A DNA stretch of 35,788 nucleotides from the NCBI GenBank assembly GCA_017416345.1, contig JAFQCR010000017.1:1-35788 (forward strand). Direction: 5' to 3'. The stretch comes from Clostridia bacterium (GTDB lineage: Bacteria > Bacillota > Clostridia > Oscillospirales > Acutalibacteraceae). Shown here in pieces: positions 22,841-29,629 of the stretch. Each line of letters opens with the position of its first letter. Positions within the stretch are counted from its first letter, which is position 1. The translations under genes and the position numbers were made by a program. Below the pieces are notes generated by a model that was not told the origin of the DNA, made no database searches, and saw only the letters and a program-made list of their open reading frames with translations.

Positions 22841-22935
22841 AGTCGGCTTGCGAAATCCTCCCGTCATTGCTTCGCAATGCCACCCTCCTTTAGGCAAGGA
22901 GGGCTCGGTGGGCGAACACAGTTCGCCCCTACGGT
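22841..22935. repeat. 95-bp direct repeat, copy 2
   Basis: The second copy of the 22572-22666 unit, offset by exactly 269 bp. Its hairpins are at 22865-22879 and 22883-22903, and its REP-like arm at 22910-22933. Confidence 0.85.
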
Positions 22936-22947
22936 AAGACGTCAGCA

Positions 22948-23027
22948 TCGATATGTGCTTTGCACTCGATATGTTTGCTTTCGCAAACTCGATATGCGCT
23001 GTGGCGCTCGATATGTGCCGTTGGCAC
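22948..23027 (+). repeat. Tandem array of four TCGATATG-hairpin units
   Basis: Four consecutive units (22948-22965, 22966-22988, 22989-23007, 23008-23027) each begin TCGATATG. Each then has its own self-complementary stem: GTGC-TTT-GCAC, GTTTGC-TTTC-GCAAAC, GCGC-TGTG-GCGC (overlapping) and GTGCC-GTT-GGCAC. The stems differ but stay paired. The array ends 28 bp before the tcdA start. Confidence 0.8.
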
Positions 23028-23055
23028 GAGAATTTATAAACGGAGAACAGAAAAA

Positions 23056-23757
23056 ATGCAGGAGCAATTTTCTCGCACGGCCCGTGTGTTGGGTGAAAAT
23101 TCAATAGAAAAGCTATCTCGCTGTCGGGTGGCCGTTTTCGGCATCGGCGGCGTGGGCGGTCATGCGGTCGAGGCAATTGCTCGGGCGGGTGTCGGCGCAA
23201 TAGATCTTATCGACAGCGACACCGTGTCGGTCAGCAACATCAACCGCCAGGCGGTAGCGTTACACAGCACCGTCGGCCGACCCAAGGTCGAGGTCATGCG
23301 TGACAGAATTCTCGATATAAACCCCGATTGCAAGGTCACTGTTCATCAATGCTTTTATCTGCCCGAAACGGCCGAGCAGTTTGATTTTACAAAATTCGAC
23401 TGTATTTTAGATTGTGTCGACACCGTTGCGGCAAAAATCGACATAATCTGCCGTGCAAATGCCGACAAAATCCCCGTAATTTCGGCAATGGGCGCAGGCA
23501 ACAAGCTCGACCCGACCGCATTCAAGGTGGCCGATATTTACGAAACCAAGGTCTGTCCGTTGGCTCGAATTATGCGGACAAACCTCAAAAAAAGAGGAAT
23601 AAAGTCGTTAAAGGTCGTTTATTCGGAGGAAGTACCGGTTGAATCAACCGAAAAAGACCCCGAGACCGGCCGCAGTATCCCCGGTTCGGTACCGTTTGTA
23701 CCGCCCGTTGTGGGTCTTATTATGGCAAGCGAAGCTATAAAAGCTATGATAAAATAA
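23056..23757 (+). CDS. tcdA: tRNA threonylcarbamoyladenosine dehydratase (TcdA/CsdL)
   Basis: 233 residues of the E1/ThiF/MoeB family. The nucleotide-binding 'VFGIGGVGGHAVEAIARAGVG', 'DSDTVSVSNINRQAVAL' and 'VGRPKVEVMRDRI' are conserved, as is 'ILDCVDTVAAKI'. The family member TcdA cyclises t6A37 to ct6A in ANN-decoding tRNAs using ATP. The ATG at 23056 is preferred: GGAG is ten nt upstream and it gives the usual EQFSRTARVLG start. An upstream in-frame start would read through the hairpin array. A 27-bp inverted repeat begins at the base after its stop codon. Confidence 0.92.
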   Translation: MQEQFSRTARVLGENSIEKLSRCRVAVFGIGGVGGHAVEAIARAGVGAIDLIDSDTVSVSNINRQAVALHSTVGRPKVEVMRDRILDINPDCKVTVHQCFYLPETAEQFDFTKFDCILDCVDTVAAKIDIICRANADKIPVISAMGAGNKLDPTAFKVADIYETKVCPLARIMRTNLKKRGIKSLKVVYSEEVPVESTEKDPETGRSIPGSVPFVPPVVGLIMASEAIKAMIK

Positions 23758-23833
23758 CGTAGGGAGCGACGCCCTCGTCGCTCCACAAAATTTATTTTAT
23801 AAAAACGGAGCGACGAGGGCGTCGCTCCCTACG
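23758..23833. repeat. Perfect 27-bp inverted repeat abutting the tcdA stop
   Basis: Arms 23758-23784 (opening CGTAGGGAGCGACG) and 23807-23833 (closing CGTCGCTCCCTACG) are exact reverse complements around a 22-nt AT-rich loop. They belong to the 27-nt REP-like class. In RNA this would be a very stable hairpin ending the tcdA transcript. Confidence 0.88.
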
Positions 23834-23837
23834 ATAG

Positions 23838-23880
23838 AGCTAAATTTTTGCTTTCGTAAAAGCTAAATTGCGCACAGCGT
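23838..23880 (+). repeat. Short AGCTAAAT-hairpin array
   Basis: Two AGCTAAAT boxes (23838-23845 and 23861-23868), each followed by a small stem: TTTTGC-TTTC-GTAAA (imperfect) and a CGC/GCG pairing. The layout mirrors the TCGATATG array with a different constant box. Confidence 0.5.
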
Positions 23881-23886
23881 GGCTTC

Positions 23887-23956
23887 TGTAGGGGCGATTC
23901 ACGAATCGCCCGCCTAAAGACGGCTTTACGGGACGTCGTGGGCGCCGTCCCCTACA
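23887..23956 (+). repeat. REPIN-like composite element 2
   Basis: 70 bp: a 25-nt arm (23887-23911, TGTAGGGG then CGATTC-AC-GAATCG), linker GCCTAAAGACGGCTTTAC, and a 27-nt arm (23930-23956) ending CCCCTACA that closely matches arm B in the RAYT gene. Confidence 0.78.
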
Positions 23957-23975
23957 ATAAAATATAAAGATACAA

Positions 23976-24045
23976 TGTAGGGACCGACCTCCCGGGCGGT
24001 CCGCCGCAAGACGGCTTTGTGGAAGGCATTTATGCCTCCCCTACA
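23976..24045 (+). repeat. REPIN-like composite element 3
   Basis: 70 bp: a 27-nt arm opening TGTAGGGACCG, linker GCCGCAAGACGGCTTTGT, and a 25-nt arm (24021-24045) containing GGCATTTATGCC and ending CCCCTACA. Same linker orientation as element 2 but with the 27- and 25-nt arm classes swapped. The rest of 23758-24101 holds no gene. Confidence 0.78.
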
Positions 24046-24101
24046 ATAAATTTAAATTATGAACAGAGCAGCTTAAAAATTTTATTTTTAAAGGAAAAAA
24101 T

Positions 24102-24941
24102 ATGCCGAAAGAATTATCCCGTGCAGGGGAAGCAGAGCGGAGTATAAACAAAAAATTCCGCAAAGAGATCTGGAACAAATTCATCGAGGGTGTCAAAAAC
24201 TATCGCCTTATCAAAGAAGGGGATAGCATTGCCGTTTGCATTTCGGGCGGCAAGGACTCGATGATGATGGCCGTTTTGATGAAGATGCTGCAGCGCTACA
24301 GCGAGGTCAAATTTGACCTTAAATTCATTGTAATGGATCCCGGCTACAACCCCGAAAACCGTCAGAAAATAGAGAAAAATGCCGAAATTTTGGAGATACC
24401 CATCCATATTTTTGAGACCGATATTTTTGATATTGCCGATTCGGTGACCGAATCACCGTGTTATCTGTGCGCCAGAATGCGCAGGGGACATCTGTACGCC
24501 GAGGCTCAGCGTCTCGGTTGCAATAAAATTGCGTTGGGACATCATATGAGCGATGTTATCGAGACCACGCTTATGGGCATGATGTACGGTTCACAGCTTC
24601 AAGGAATGCTGCCTCGACTGAAATCGACAAATTTTGACGGTATGGAGCTTATCCGTCCGCTTTACTGCATTTTGGAGGAGGATATAATCCGCTGGGCAAA
24701 CTATAATGAGCTTTCGTTTATTGCCTGCGCCTGCAAGCTGACAGCCAGAGCGGCGGTGGATGAAAATGCCTCCAAAAGACGGGAGATAAAGCTTTTGATA
24801 AAGGAGCTTAAAAGCAAAAATCCCGAGATCGAGAAAAATTTGTTCAACAGCATCCACCGTTGCAACGTCGATACATTCGTCGGGTATAAAATAAACGGTG
24901 AAATGCATTCATTTCTGGAAAAAACAGAAGATAAAAACTGA
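24102..24941 (+). CDS. TtcA-like tRNA-thiolation PP-loop ATPase
   Basis: 279 residues. The PP-loop SGGKDS is at 48-53, the CxxC is Cys120-Tyr-Leu-Cys123, 'ALGHHMSDVIETTLMGMMYGSQL' is the conserved helix, and a further cysteine pair is in 'FIACACKLT'. TtcA-type enzymes adenylate and thiolate a tRNA base (C32 in E. coli) using an iron-sulfur cluster held by three cysteines, all available here. SD AAGGAAA precedes the ATG. Exact target base cannot be told from TtuA-like relatives. It ends in a strong terminator just before the dnaA region. Confidence 0.87.
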   Translation: MPKELSRAGEAERSINKKFRKEIWNKFIEGVKNYRLIKEGDSIAVCISGGKDSMMMAVLMKMLQRYSEVKFDLKFIVMDPGYNPENRQKIEKNAEILEIPIHIFETDIFDIADSVTESPCYLCARMRRGHLYAEAQRLGCNKIALGHHMSDVIETTLMGMMYGSQLQGMLPRLKSTNFDGMELIRPLYCILEEDIIRWANYNELSFIACACKLTARAAVDENASKRREIKLLIKELKSKNPEIEKNLFNSIHRCNVDTFVGYKINGEMHSFLEKTEDKN

Positions 24942-24945
24942 CCTT

Positions 24946-24975
24946 AAACACCTGCCGAAGGACAGGTGTTTTTTT
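24946..24975 (+). terminator. Intrinsic terminator before the dnaA region
   Basis: AAACACCTG and its complement form a 9-bp stem with an 8-nt loop, followed by a T-run to 24975. It insulates dnaA from upstream transcription. Confidence 0.92.
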
Positions 24976-25005
24976 GTGTTTTAAGGATTAAAAAAACGCA
25001 AAAAA

Positions 25006-25039
25006 TTTCATATATAATAATTTATTATTATATATGAAA
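25006..25039. repeat. 34-bp AT-only inverted repeat upstream of dnaA
   Basis: TTTCATATATAATAA pairs with its complement across a TTTA centre (effectively 16+2+16). Only one G:C pair is present in each arm. It could extrude as a cruciform, bind a regulator, or mark a secondary unwinding site. Confidence 0.75.
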
Positions 25040-25101
25040 AGTTGTAAAATTATTGCCTTTAAAATTGGTTAATTTAACGGGTAAAAATGTGCTTTTTTTA
25101 C

Positions 25102-25130
25102 TTGAAAAAAAGGGTATTTTGTGGTAAGAT
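25102..25130 (+). promoter_or_regulatory. Promoter of dnaA
   Basis: TTGAAA (25102-25107), a 17-bp spacer and TAAGAT (25125-25130). The leader is about 107 nt. Confidence 0.7.
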
Positions 25131-25244
25131 TTTAAATGGATATATTTATCGGTTTTTTTAGTTTTCAACAGCTTGAATTTTAATTGTTTAAAACTTGATA
25201 TTTAACCGTTTTATTTTAAAAATTTCAAAGAAAGGACGATGAAA

Positions 25245-26552
25245 ATGGGAATAAATTCGATCAATGATCTGTGGGAAAAAATTTGTGAAGACTGTAAGAT
25301 AAACGAAAGCATTTCCGAGGTTGGACTTGAAGCCTGGATCCTGGATCTTGTGCCGCTTTCGACCGATGACGGAATCTTGACTCTGGTTGCAAAAAACGAA
25401 TATAAAAAGAAAACGGTCGACGGATATTATAAAAAAATATTGGAAAAGGCCTGTGAAAAGGTCTCGGGTCTTCCGATGACTATTGAGGTTGTGGTCAAAG
25501 CAGAGGAGACCGAGAAGAAACCCGTAAAGCCCCAAAGCGCAGAGGACAATTATACTTTTGATAATTTTATCGTGGGACCATCTAATGATATGGCTCATGC
25601 GGCCGCTGTTGCAGTTGCCAAGAAACCGTTTTTGAACAGCTATAATCCTCTGGTCATCTACGGAAATTCCGGTGTTGGAAAAACCCATATTATGACAGCA
25701 ATAAAAAACAGCATAACAAAGAATTTTCCTGATAAAAAGGTAATTTTCGTACGCGGAGAGCAATTTGCAAATGAGCTGATAATCTCCTTCAGAGATCAAA
25801 CTACCGATCTTTTCCACGACCGATTCAGAAATGTTGATGTTCTGCTTTTGGATGATATTCATTTTATCGCAGGTAAAGACCGTGTTCAGGAGGAATTTTT
25901 CAACACCTTTAATGCGCTTTATCCCGAAAAACAGATAGTTGTCACATCCGACCGTCCGCCGAAGGATATCAAGACCTTGGAGGAGCGCATCAGAAGCCGT
26001 TTTGAAAGCGGAATGCTGGTCGATATCCAGCCGCCGGAATTTGAAACAAGGGTAAGTATTTTAAAGGCTAAAGCAGATCAGCTCGGTCTTGAGATAAGCG
26101 ATGATATTTATTATTACATTGCAGAGCAGATAAAGAGCAACATCCGCCAGCTTGAGGGAATTATCAAGAAGCTGCACAATTATGTGCTGGTTCATCCCAA
26201 TTCTTTAAGCCTGCCGATGGTTCAGCGATACATCCGTGATGTTGTGAGTGAATCTCTACCCGATCCCGTAACGGTCGAAAAGATAGTTGAAGAAGTATCA
26301 AGGACTTATAATGTTCCGAGTGAGGATATCTATTCCCGAAGAAAAAGAGCCGACGTTGCTCACGCCCGTCAGATATCTATGTACATTATAAGTAAGGTCA
26401 TGAAGGAGCTTTCGACCACCGATATCGGTAAAAAATTCAACCGTGACCATTCTACCGTAATTTATGCAGTTGATAAAATGAAGGAAGAACTGCTTGAAAA
26501 CGAGGCCGAGAAGAAGATAGTTGAAGATATTATCAAAAATGTAAATTCTTAA
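25245..26552 (+). CDS. dnaA: Chromosomal replication initiator DnaA
   Basis: 435 residues with all four domains: N-terminal DnaB/SirA-contact domain, a short linker (about 85-105), AAA+ domain with Walker A GNSGVGKTH and Walker B 'VLLLDDIHFI', and the C-terminal box-binding domain with 'DIGKKFNRDHSTVIYAVDKM'. It opens oriC by oligomerising on the boxes just downstream. ATG at 25245 is preferred: AAAGGA is eight nt upstream, while an ATG two codons earlier sits only two nt from that SD. Confidence 0.97.
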   Translation: MGINSINDLWEKICEDCKINESISEVGLEAWILDLVPLSTDDGILTLVAKNEYKKKTVDGYYKKILEKACEKVSGLPMTIEVVVKAEETEKKPVKPQSAEDNYTFDNFIVGPSNDMAHAAAVAVAKKPFLNSYNPLVIYGNSGVGKTHIMTAIKNSITKNFPDKKVIFVRGEQFANELIISFRDQTTDLFHDRFRNVDVLLLDDIHFIAGKDRVQEEFFNTFNALYPEKQIVVTSDRPPKDIKTLEERIRSRFESGMLVDIQPPEFETRVSILKAKADQLGLEISDDIYYYIAEQIKSNIRQLEGIIKKLHNYVLVHPNSLSLPMVQRYIRDVVSESLPDPVTVEKIVEEVSRTYNVPSEDIYSRRKRADVAHARQISMYIISKVMKELSTTDIGKKFNRDHSTVIYAVDKMKEELLENEAEKKIVEDIIKNVNS

Positions 26553-26803
26553 ATTCGGTTCCTTTGTTGACATAATTCGTCTTTTTATCCACTTATCAAC
26601 AGTTATTAACAATCGGTTATCCACAATATCAAGAAAGTTTTAAAATCATGATTTTTTATTAACAGTTATGTGGATAAGGCGATAAATTTCTAAACTTTGA
26701 TTTTTAGCATATCATCAAAGTATTTCAAGGTTATCAACAAATTCAATTCCTATATTACTAATACTATTTTTTAACAAATATAATAAAGGGGAAAATTTTA
26801 AAA
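26553..26803. other. oriC: oriC: DnaA-box cluster and unwinding region
   Basis: Seven DnaA-box-like 9-mers. Two are perfect TTATCCACA: 26617-26625 (plus) and 26669-26677 (minus). Near matches are TTATCCACT 26585-26593, TTATCAACA 26593-26601 and 26731-26739, and TTATTAACA 26603-26611 and 26656-26664. An AT-rich stretch follows with ATTACTAATACTATT (26754-26768). Read on the opposite strand that gives TAG/TAA-type steps resembling a DnaA-trio tract. The order boxes then trio then dnaN fits a Bacillus-type unwinding element. Confidence 0.92.
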
Positions 26804-27910
26804 ATGAGATTTTTGGTAAACAGAGAAAAATTATGCGAAGCAGTTATGAATCTTTCCCGTGCAGTAGCAACCAAGGCAACCTTTCCGGTGCTTGAAGGCA
26901 TCCATATGACCGCTACTCCTGACGGTCTTAAAATGATGGCCTACAACCTTGAGATCGGAATGACCAAAACTATCGATATCACCTGCGCCGAGGAAGGAAG
27001 CATTGTTTTTAAAGCAAAGCTTTTGGGCGATATTTTAAGAAGCATGAACGGTGAGACCGTTTCCTTTGAGGTCAACGACCGTCTTGTTTGTAAGATCAAG
27101 AGCGGTTCGACAATGTTTGATATTATGGGTATGCCTGCGGCAGATTTCCCGGAAATGCCCACCGTTGACGATTGTGAAAGATTGGTATTTCCTTGCGAGA
27201 CCTTAAAAGACATGGTTCGTCAGACCGTTTTTGCAACGGCCCAGGCAGACGCTCAAAAACCGATTTTGACCGGTCTTTTGTTTGATATTGAAGAAGATAA
27301 CGTAAAGGTCGTCGGTGTTGACGGCTACCGTTTGGCAGTCAGAAAGCAGATGATGAATCTCGGCAAGCAGATGTCGTTTGTAATTTCGGCAAAAACCATC
27401 GGTGAAGCTGTTAAAATTATCAAGGATGATGAAGAAAACGTTGAATTTTTCGTTGGCCGCCGCCATGTTGCAATGTGTGTTGACGGTTATTCCATCGTTT
27501 CCCGTAAGATCGAGGGCGAATTCATCGATTATAAAAAGATAATGCCCTCCAGTTTTTCAACCACCGTTAAGGTCAACACCAAGGAAATTGCATCTACCAT
27601 CGAAAGAATTTCACTTATTATCAATGATCAGCTCAAAACTCCGATGAGATGTAAGATCGAGTCAGAGGAGATAATCTTCTCTTGTGCTACCGCCTTGGGC
27701 AGAGCAACCGATTCTTACGCCGCAAAGGTGACCGGTGAAAGTTTTGAGATAGGTATTAACAACCGTTTCCTGCTTGATGCATTGAAGGCTTGTGAATGCG
27801 ATAATGCTGTTGTTAATTTCAACGGCTCGTTTGCATCGGTCATTATCTTGCCCGAAAGCGGAGATGACTTTATTTACATGGTTATGCCCATGAGATTGAA
27901 GGCTGAATAA
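26804..27910 (+). CDS. dnaN: DNA polymerase III beta sliding clamp
   Basis: 368 residues, standard length, three clamp domains. Typical features are 'RAVATKATFPVLEGIHMTATPDGLKMMAYNLEIG' at the N-terminus and the C-terminal 'YMVMPMRL' that helps form the protein-binding pocket. Two clamps ring DNA and tether the polymerase and repair partners. SD AAAGGGG is upstream. The stop and the next start share a base (TAATG), so translation is coupled. Confidence 0.98.
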   Translation: MRFLVNREKLCEAVMNLSRAVATKATFPVLEGIHMTATPDGLKMMAYNLEIGMTKTIDITCAEEGSIVFKAKLLGDILRSMNGETVSFEVNDRLVCKIKSGSTMFDIMGMPAADFPEMPTVDDCERLVFPCETLKDMVRQTVFATAQADAQKPILTGLLFDIEEDNVKVVGVDGYRLAVRKQMMNLGKQMSFVISAKTIGEAVKIIKDDEENVEFFVGRRHVAMCVDGYSIVSRKIEGEFIDYKKIMPSSFSTTVKVNTKEIASTIERISLIINDQLKTPMRCKIESEEIIFSCATALGRATDSYAAKVTGESFEIGINNRFLLDALKACECDNAVVNFNGSFASVIILPESGDDFIYMVMPMRLKAE

Positions 27911-28119
27911 TGAAAGAAGTTAAGATCTATACCGAATTTATAAAATTGGATGACTTTTTGAAATTTGCAGGTGTTTCGGGCACCGGCGGAATGGCCAAAG
28001 CCGTTATTCAGGACGGTCTTGTCACGGTCGACGGAGAGGTCTGCACCATGCGTGGCAAAAAGCTTCGCGGCGGTGAGGTCGTTTCGTTCAACGGTGAGAC
28101 CGTGAAGGTCACAAAATAA
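27910..28119 (+). CDS. yaaA: S4-domain RNA-binding protein YaaA
   Basis: 69 residues, mostly an S4 domain: 'IKLDDFLKFAGVSGTGGMAKAVIQDGLVTVDGEV' then 'MRGKKLRGGEVVSFNGETVKV'. It sits between dnaN and recF as in most Firmicutes, with shared-base stop/start junctions on both sides. It is thought to bind structured rRNA and act in 50S ribosome assembly. Confidence 0.94.
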   Translation: MKEVKIYTEFIKLDDFLKFAGVSGTGGMAKAVIQDGLVTVDGEVCTMRGKKLRGGEVVSFNGETVKVTK

Positions 28120-29195
28120 TGATCTTTAAAAGGTTAGAGCTGCAAAATTTCCGAAATTTCGACAATGAGGTTTTGGAATTTGACAACGGAATGAATATTA
28201 TCTATGGCCAAAATGCCCAGGGTAAGACCAATATTTTGGAAAGTCTTTGGCTTTTTACGGGTGCAAAAAGCTTTCGAGGCTCAAAAGACAGCGAGCTTGT
28301 AAAATTTGATGCCGTGAAAGCAAAAATCAAGCTTGATTTTTATGATGACGGCCGTGATCAGGATTGTGTGATAAACATCGAAAAAAGTCGAAATGCGGTG
28401 TTGAACGGTGTCGAATATTCGTCGGCATCGGCCATTGCAGGAAAGATCTATGCCATTGTTTTTTCACCGAACGATCTGAATATTGTAAAAGACGGTCCCG
28501 TTCACCGAAGAAAATTTATGGACACGTGTCTGTGCCAGCTTTATCCGAAATATATAAGTACCTCACGGCGTTATTTAAAGGCGCTCGACCAACGAAACTC
28601 AATTTTAAAAAATCTTAAATTCAATCCTAATATGGAGGAATTTATTGTTGATTTTGAAAAAGAGCTGGCGGTCACGGGAAGCGAGATAATCGGCTACCGA
28701 AAAAGGTATATCGAGGCCATAAATAAATTTTTATCCAAAATTTATAACGGTTTATCGGACGGAAAAGAGGAAATTTCGGCCGAATATGAGACCACGGCAG
28801 GGGATAACGAGGCTGAATTTTTGGTAGCTTTAAAAAATTCCCGTTACGAGGATATGCAGACGTTATCGACCTCGGTCGGTCCTCACCGTGATGACCTTAT
28901 TATTAAAATAAACGGAATTTCGGCAAGGTCTTTCGGGTCGCAGGGTCAAAAACGCTCGGCGGCGCTGGGTTTAAAATTAAGCGAATCGGCCGTTATTTCG
29001 GAGGTCACGGGTAAAACTCCCGTGGCACTTTTAGATGACGTTATGAGTGAGCTTGATACTTCCCGTCAAAACTATATTTTAAACCATATTAAGGGATGGC
29101 AGGTATTTTTGACCTGCTGTGACATTTCAAATACCGAAGGATTAAAAAACGGTAAGATATTTGAAATTGAAAACGGAAAACTCAAACAGAAATAG
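28119..29195 (+). CDS. recF: DNA replication/repair ATPase RecF
   Basis: 358 residues, SMC-like. Walker A GQNAQGKTN (about 31-39), the signature 'SQGQKRSAALGLKLSE' and Walker B 'PVALLDDVMSELD' are visible, with a long coiled middle region. RecF loads RecA with RecO and RecR at gaps. Its start overlaps the yaaA stop; remB begins at the base after its own stop. Confidence 0.97.
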   Translation: MIFKRLELQNFRNFDNEVLEFDNGMNIIYGQNAQGKTNILESLWLFTGAKSFRGSKDSELVKFDAVKAKIKLDFYDDGRDQDCVINIEKSRNAVLNGVEYSSASAIAGKIYAIVFSPNDLNIVKDGPVHRRKFMDTCLCQLYPKYISTSRRYLKALDQRNSILKNLKFNPNMEEFIVDFEKELAVTGSEIIGYRKRYIEAINKFLSKIYNGLSDGKEEISAEYETTAGDNEAEFLVALKNSRYEDMQTLSTSVGPHRDDLIIKINGISARSFGSQGQKRSAALGLKLSESAVISEVTGKTPVALLDDVMSELDTSRQNYILNHIKGWQVFLTCCDISNTEGLKNGKIFEIENGKLKQK

Positions 29196-29468
29196 GTGAG
29201 CATTATTTATCTTCATCTCGGTCAGGATACGGTGGTCAAAACGGCTGATATCCTTGGAATCTTTGATATGGACACCTCGACCGTGTCCAAGCCCACAAGG
29301 GATTTTTTGAATATTGCCGAGAAGAACGGTAGAGTTATTAATGTTTCCTTTGAATTGCCGAAATCTTTTATCGTGTGTAATAAGGGCGGAAAATTAAACG
29401 TTTACATTTCGCAGATATCTCCGATGACCTTACAAAGACGTGCGGTATTGAATAAATTTATTTTTTAA
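29196..29468 (+). CDS. remB: RemB-like (DUF370) extracellular matrix regulator
   Basis: 90 residues. The start 'IIYLHLGQDTVVKTADILGIFDMD' matches B. subtilis RemB (YaaB), which also lies after recF. The GTG at 29196 directly follows the recF TAG and has no clear SD, so coupling to recF translation is likely. RemA/RemB proteins control matrix genes; RemA binds DNA, while the action of RemB is less clear. The second half is diverged from Bacillus. Confidence 0.85.
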   Translation: MSIIYLHLGQDTVVKTADILGIFDMDTSTVSKPTRDFLNIAEKNGRVINVSFELPKSFIVCNKGGKLNVYISQISPMTLQRRAVLNKFIF

Positions 29469-29479
29469 TCAAATATAAG

Positions 29480-29573
29480 AAAGATTCTTCGGTCGTTCCT
29501 CCCTCAGAATGACAGATATTTTCAAAGTTTTATAATTTGATTTTTTTGTCATTCTGAGCGAAGCGAAGAAACT
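29480..29573. repeat. Inverted pair of a dispersed CATTCTGAG repeat before gyrB
   Basis: AGATTCTTCGG...CAGAATGACA (29482-29514) and TGTCATTCTGAGCGAAGCGAAG (written across 29547-29568) are inverted copies of a repeat common in Clostridia intergenic DNA. TCAGAATGACA pairs with TGTCATTCTGA (29504-29514 with 29547-29557). The first copy lacks the internal CTTCGCT. The hairpin lies between remB and gyrB. Confidence 0.65.
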
Positions 29574-29629
29574 AAATAATTTTTGTAAAATTTTATTAAT
29601 ATAAAAAACTTCTTAAAAAGGAGAAAAAA

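Larger units (their letters stand above)
22453..23055. other. Repeat-rich intergenic region upstream of tcdA
   Basis: 603 bp with no credible protein gene. It begins with a GGAGGG/CCCTCC hairpin (22460-22479) that may terminate the S-component transcript. It then carries a mosaic of REP-like arms, two-hairpin elements, a 95-bp direct repeat and a tandem hairpin array, listed separately. Open frames across it follow the repeats and lack SDs. Confidence 0.75.
24976..25244 (+). other. AT-rich dnaA upstream region
   Basis: About 270 bp, very AT-rich, with no gene and no exact DnaA box. It contains a 34-bp inverted repeat and the dnaA promoter, listed separately. The usual rpmH-rnpA-yidC cluster is absent here. 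Confidence 0.7.

Noticed and set aside
22948-23027. Possible CRISPR array
   Set aside because: The constant part is only eight bases, the variable parts are 10-15 bases and are self-complementary stems, and no cas gene is present.
22960-23055. 32-residue extension of TcdA
   Set aside because: It translates the TCGATATG array and lacks similarity to the family; the ATG at 23056 has an SD and the expected N-terminus.
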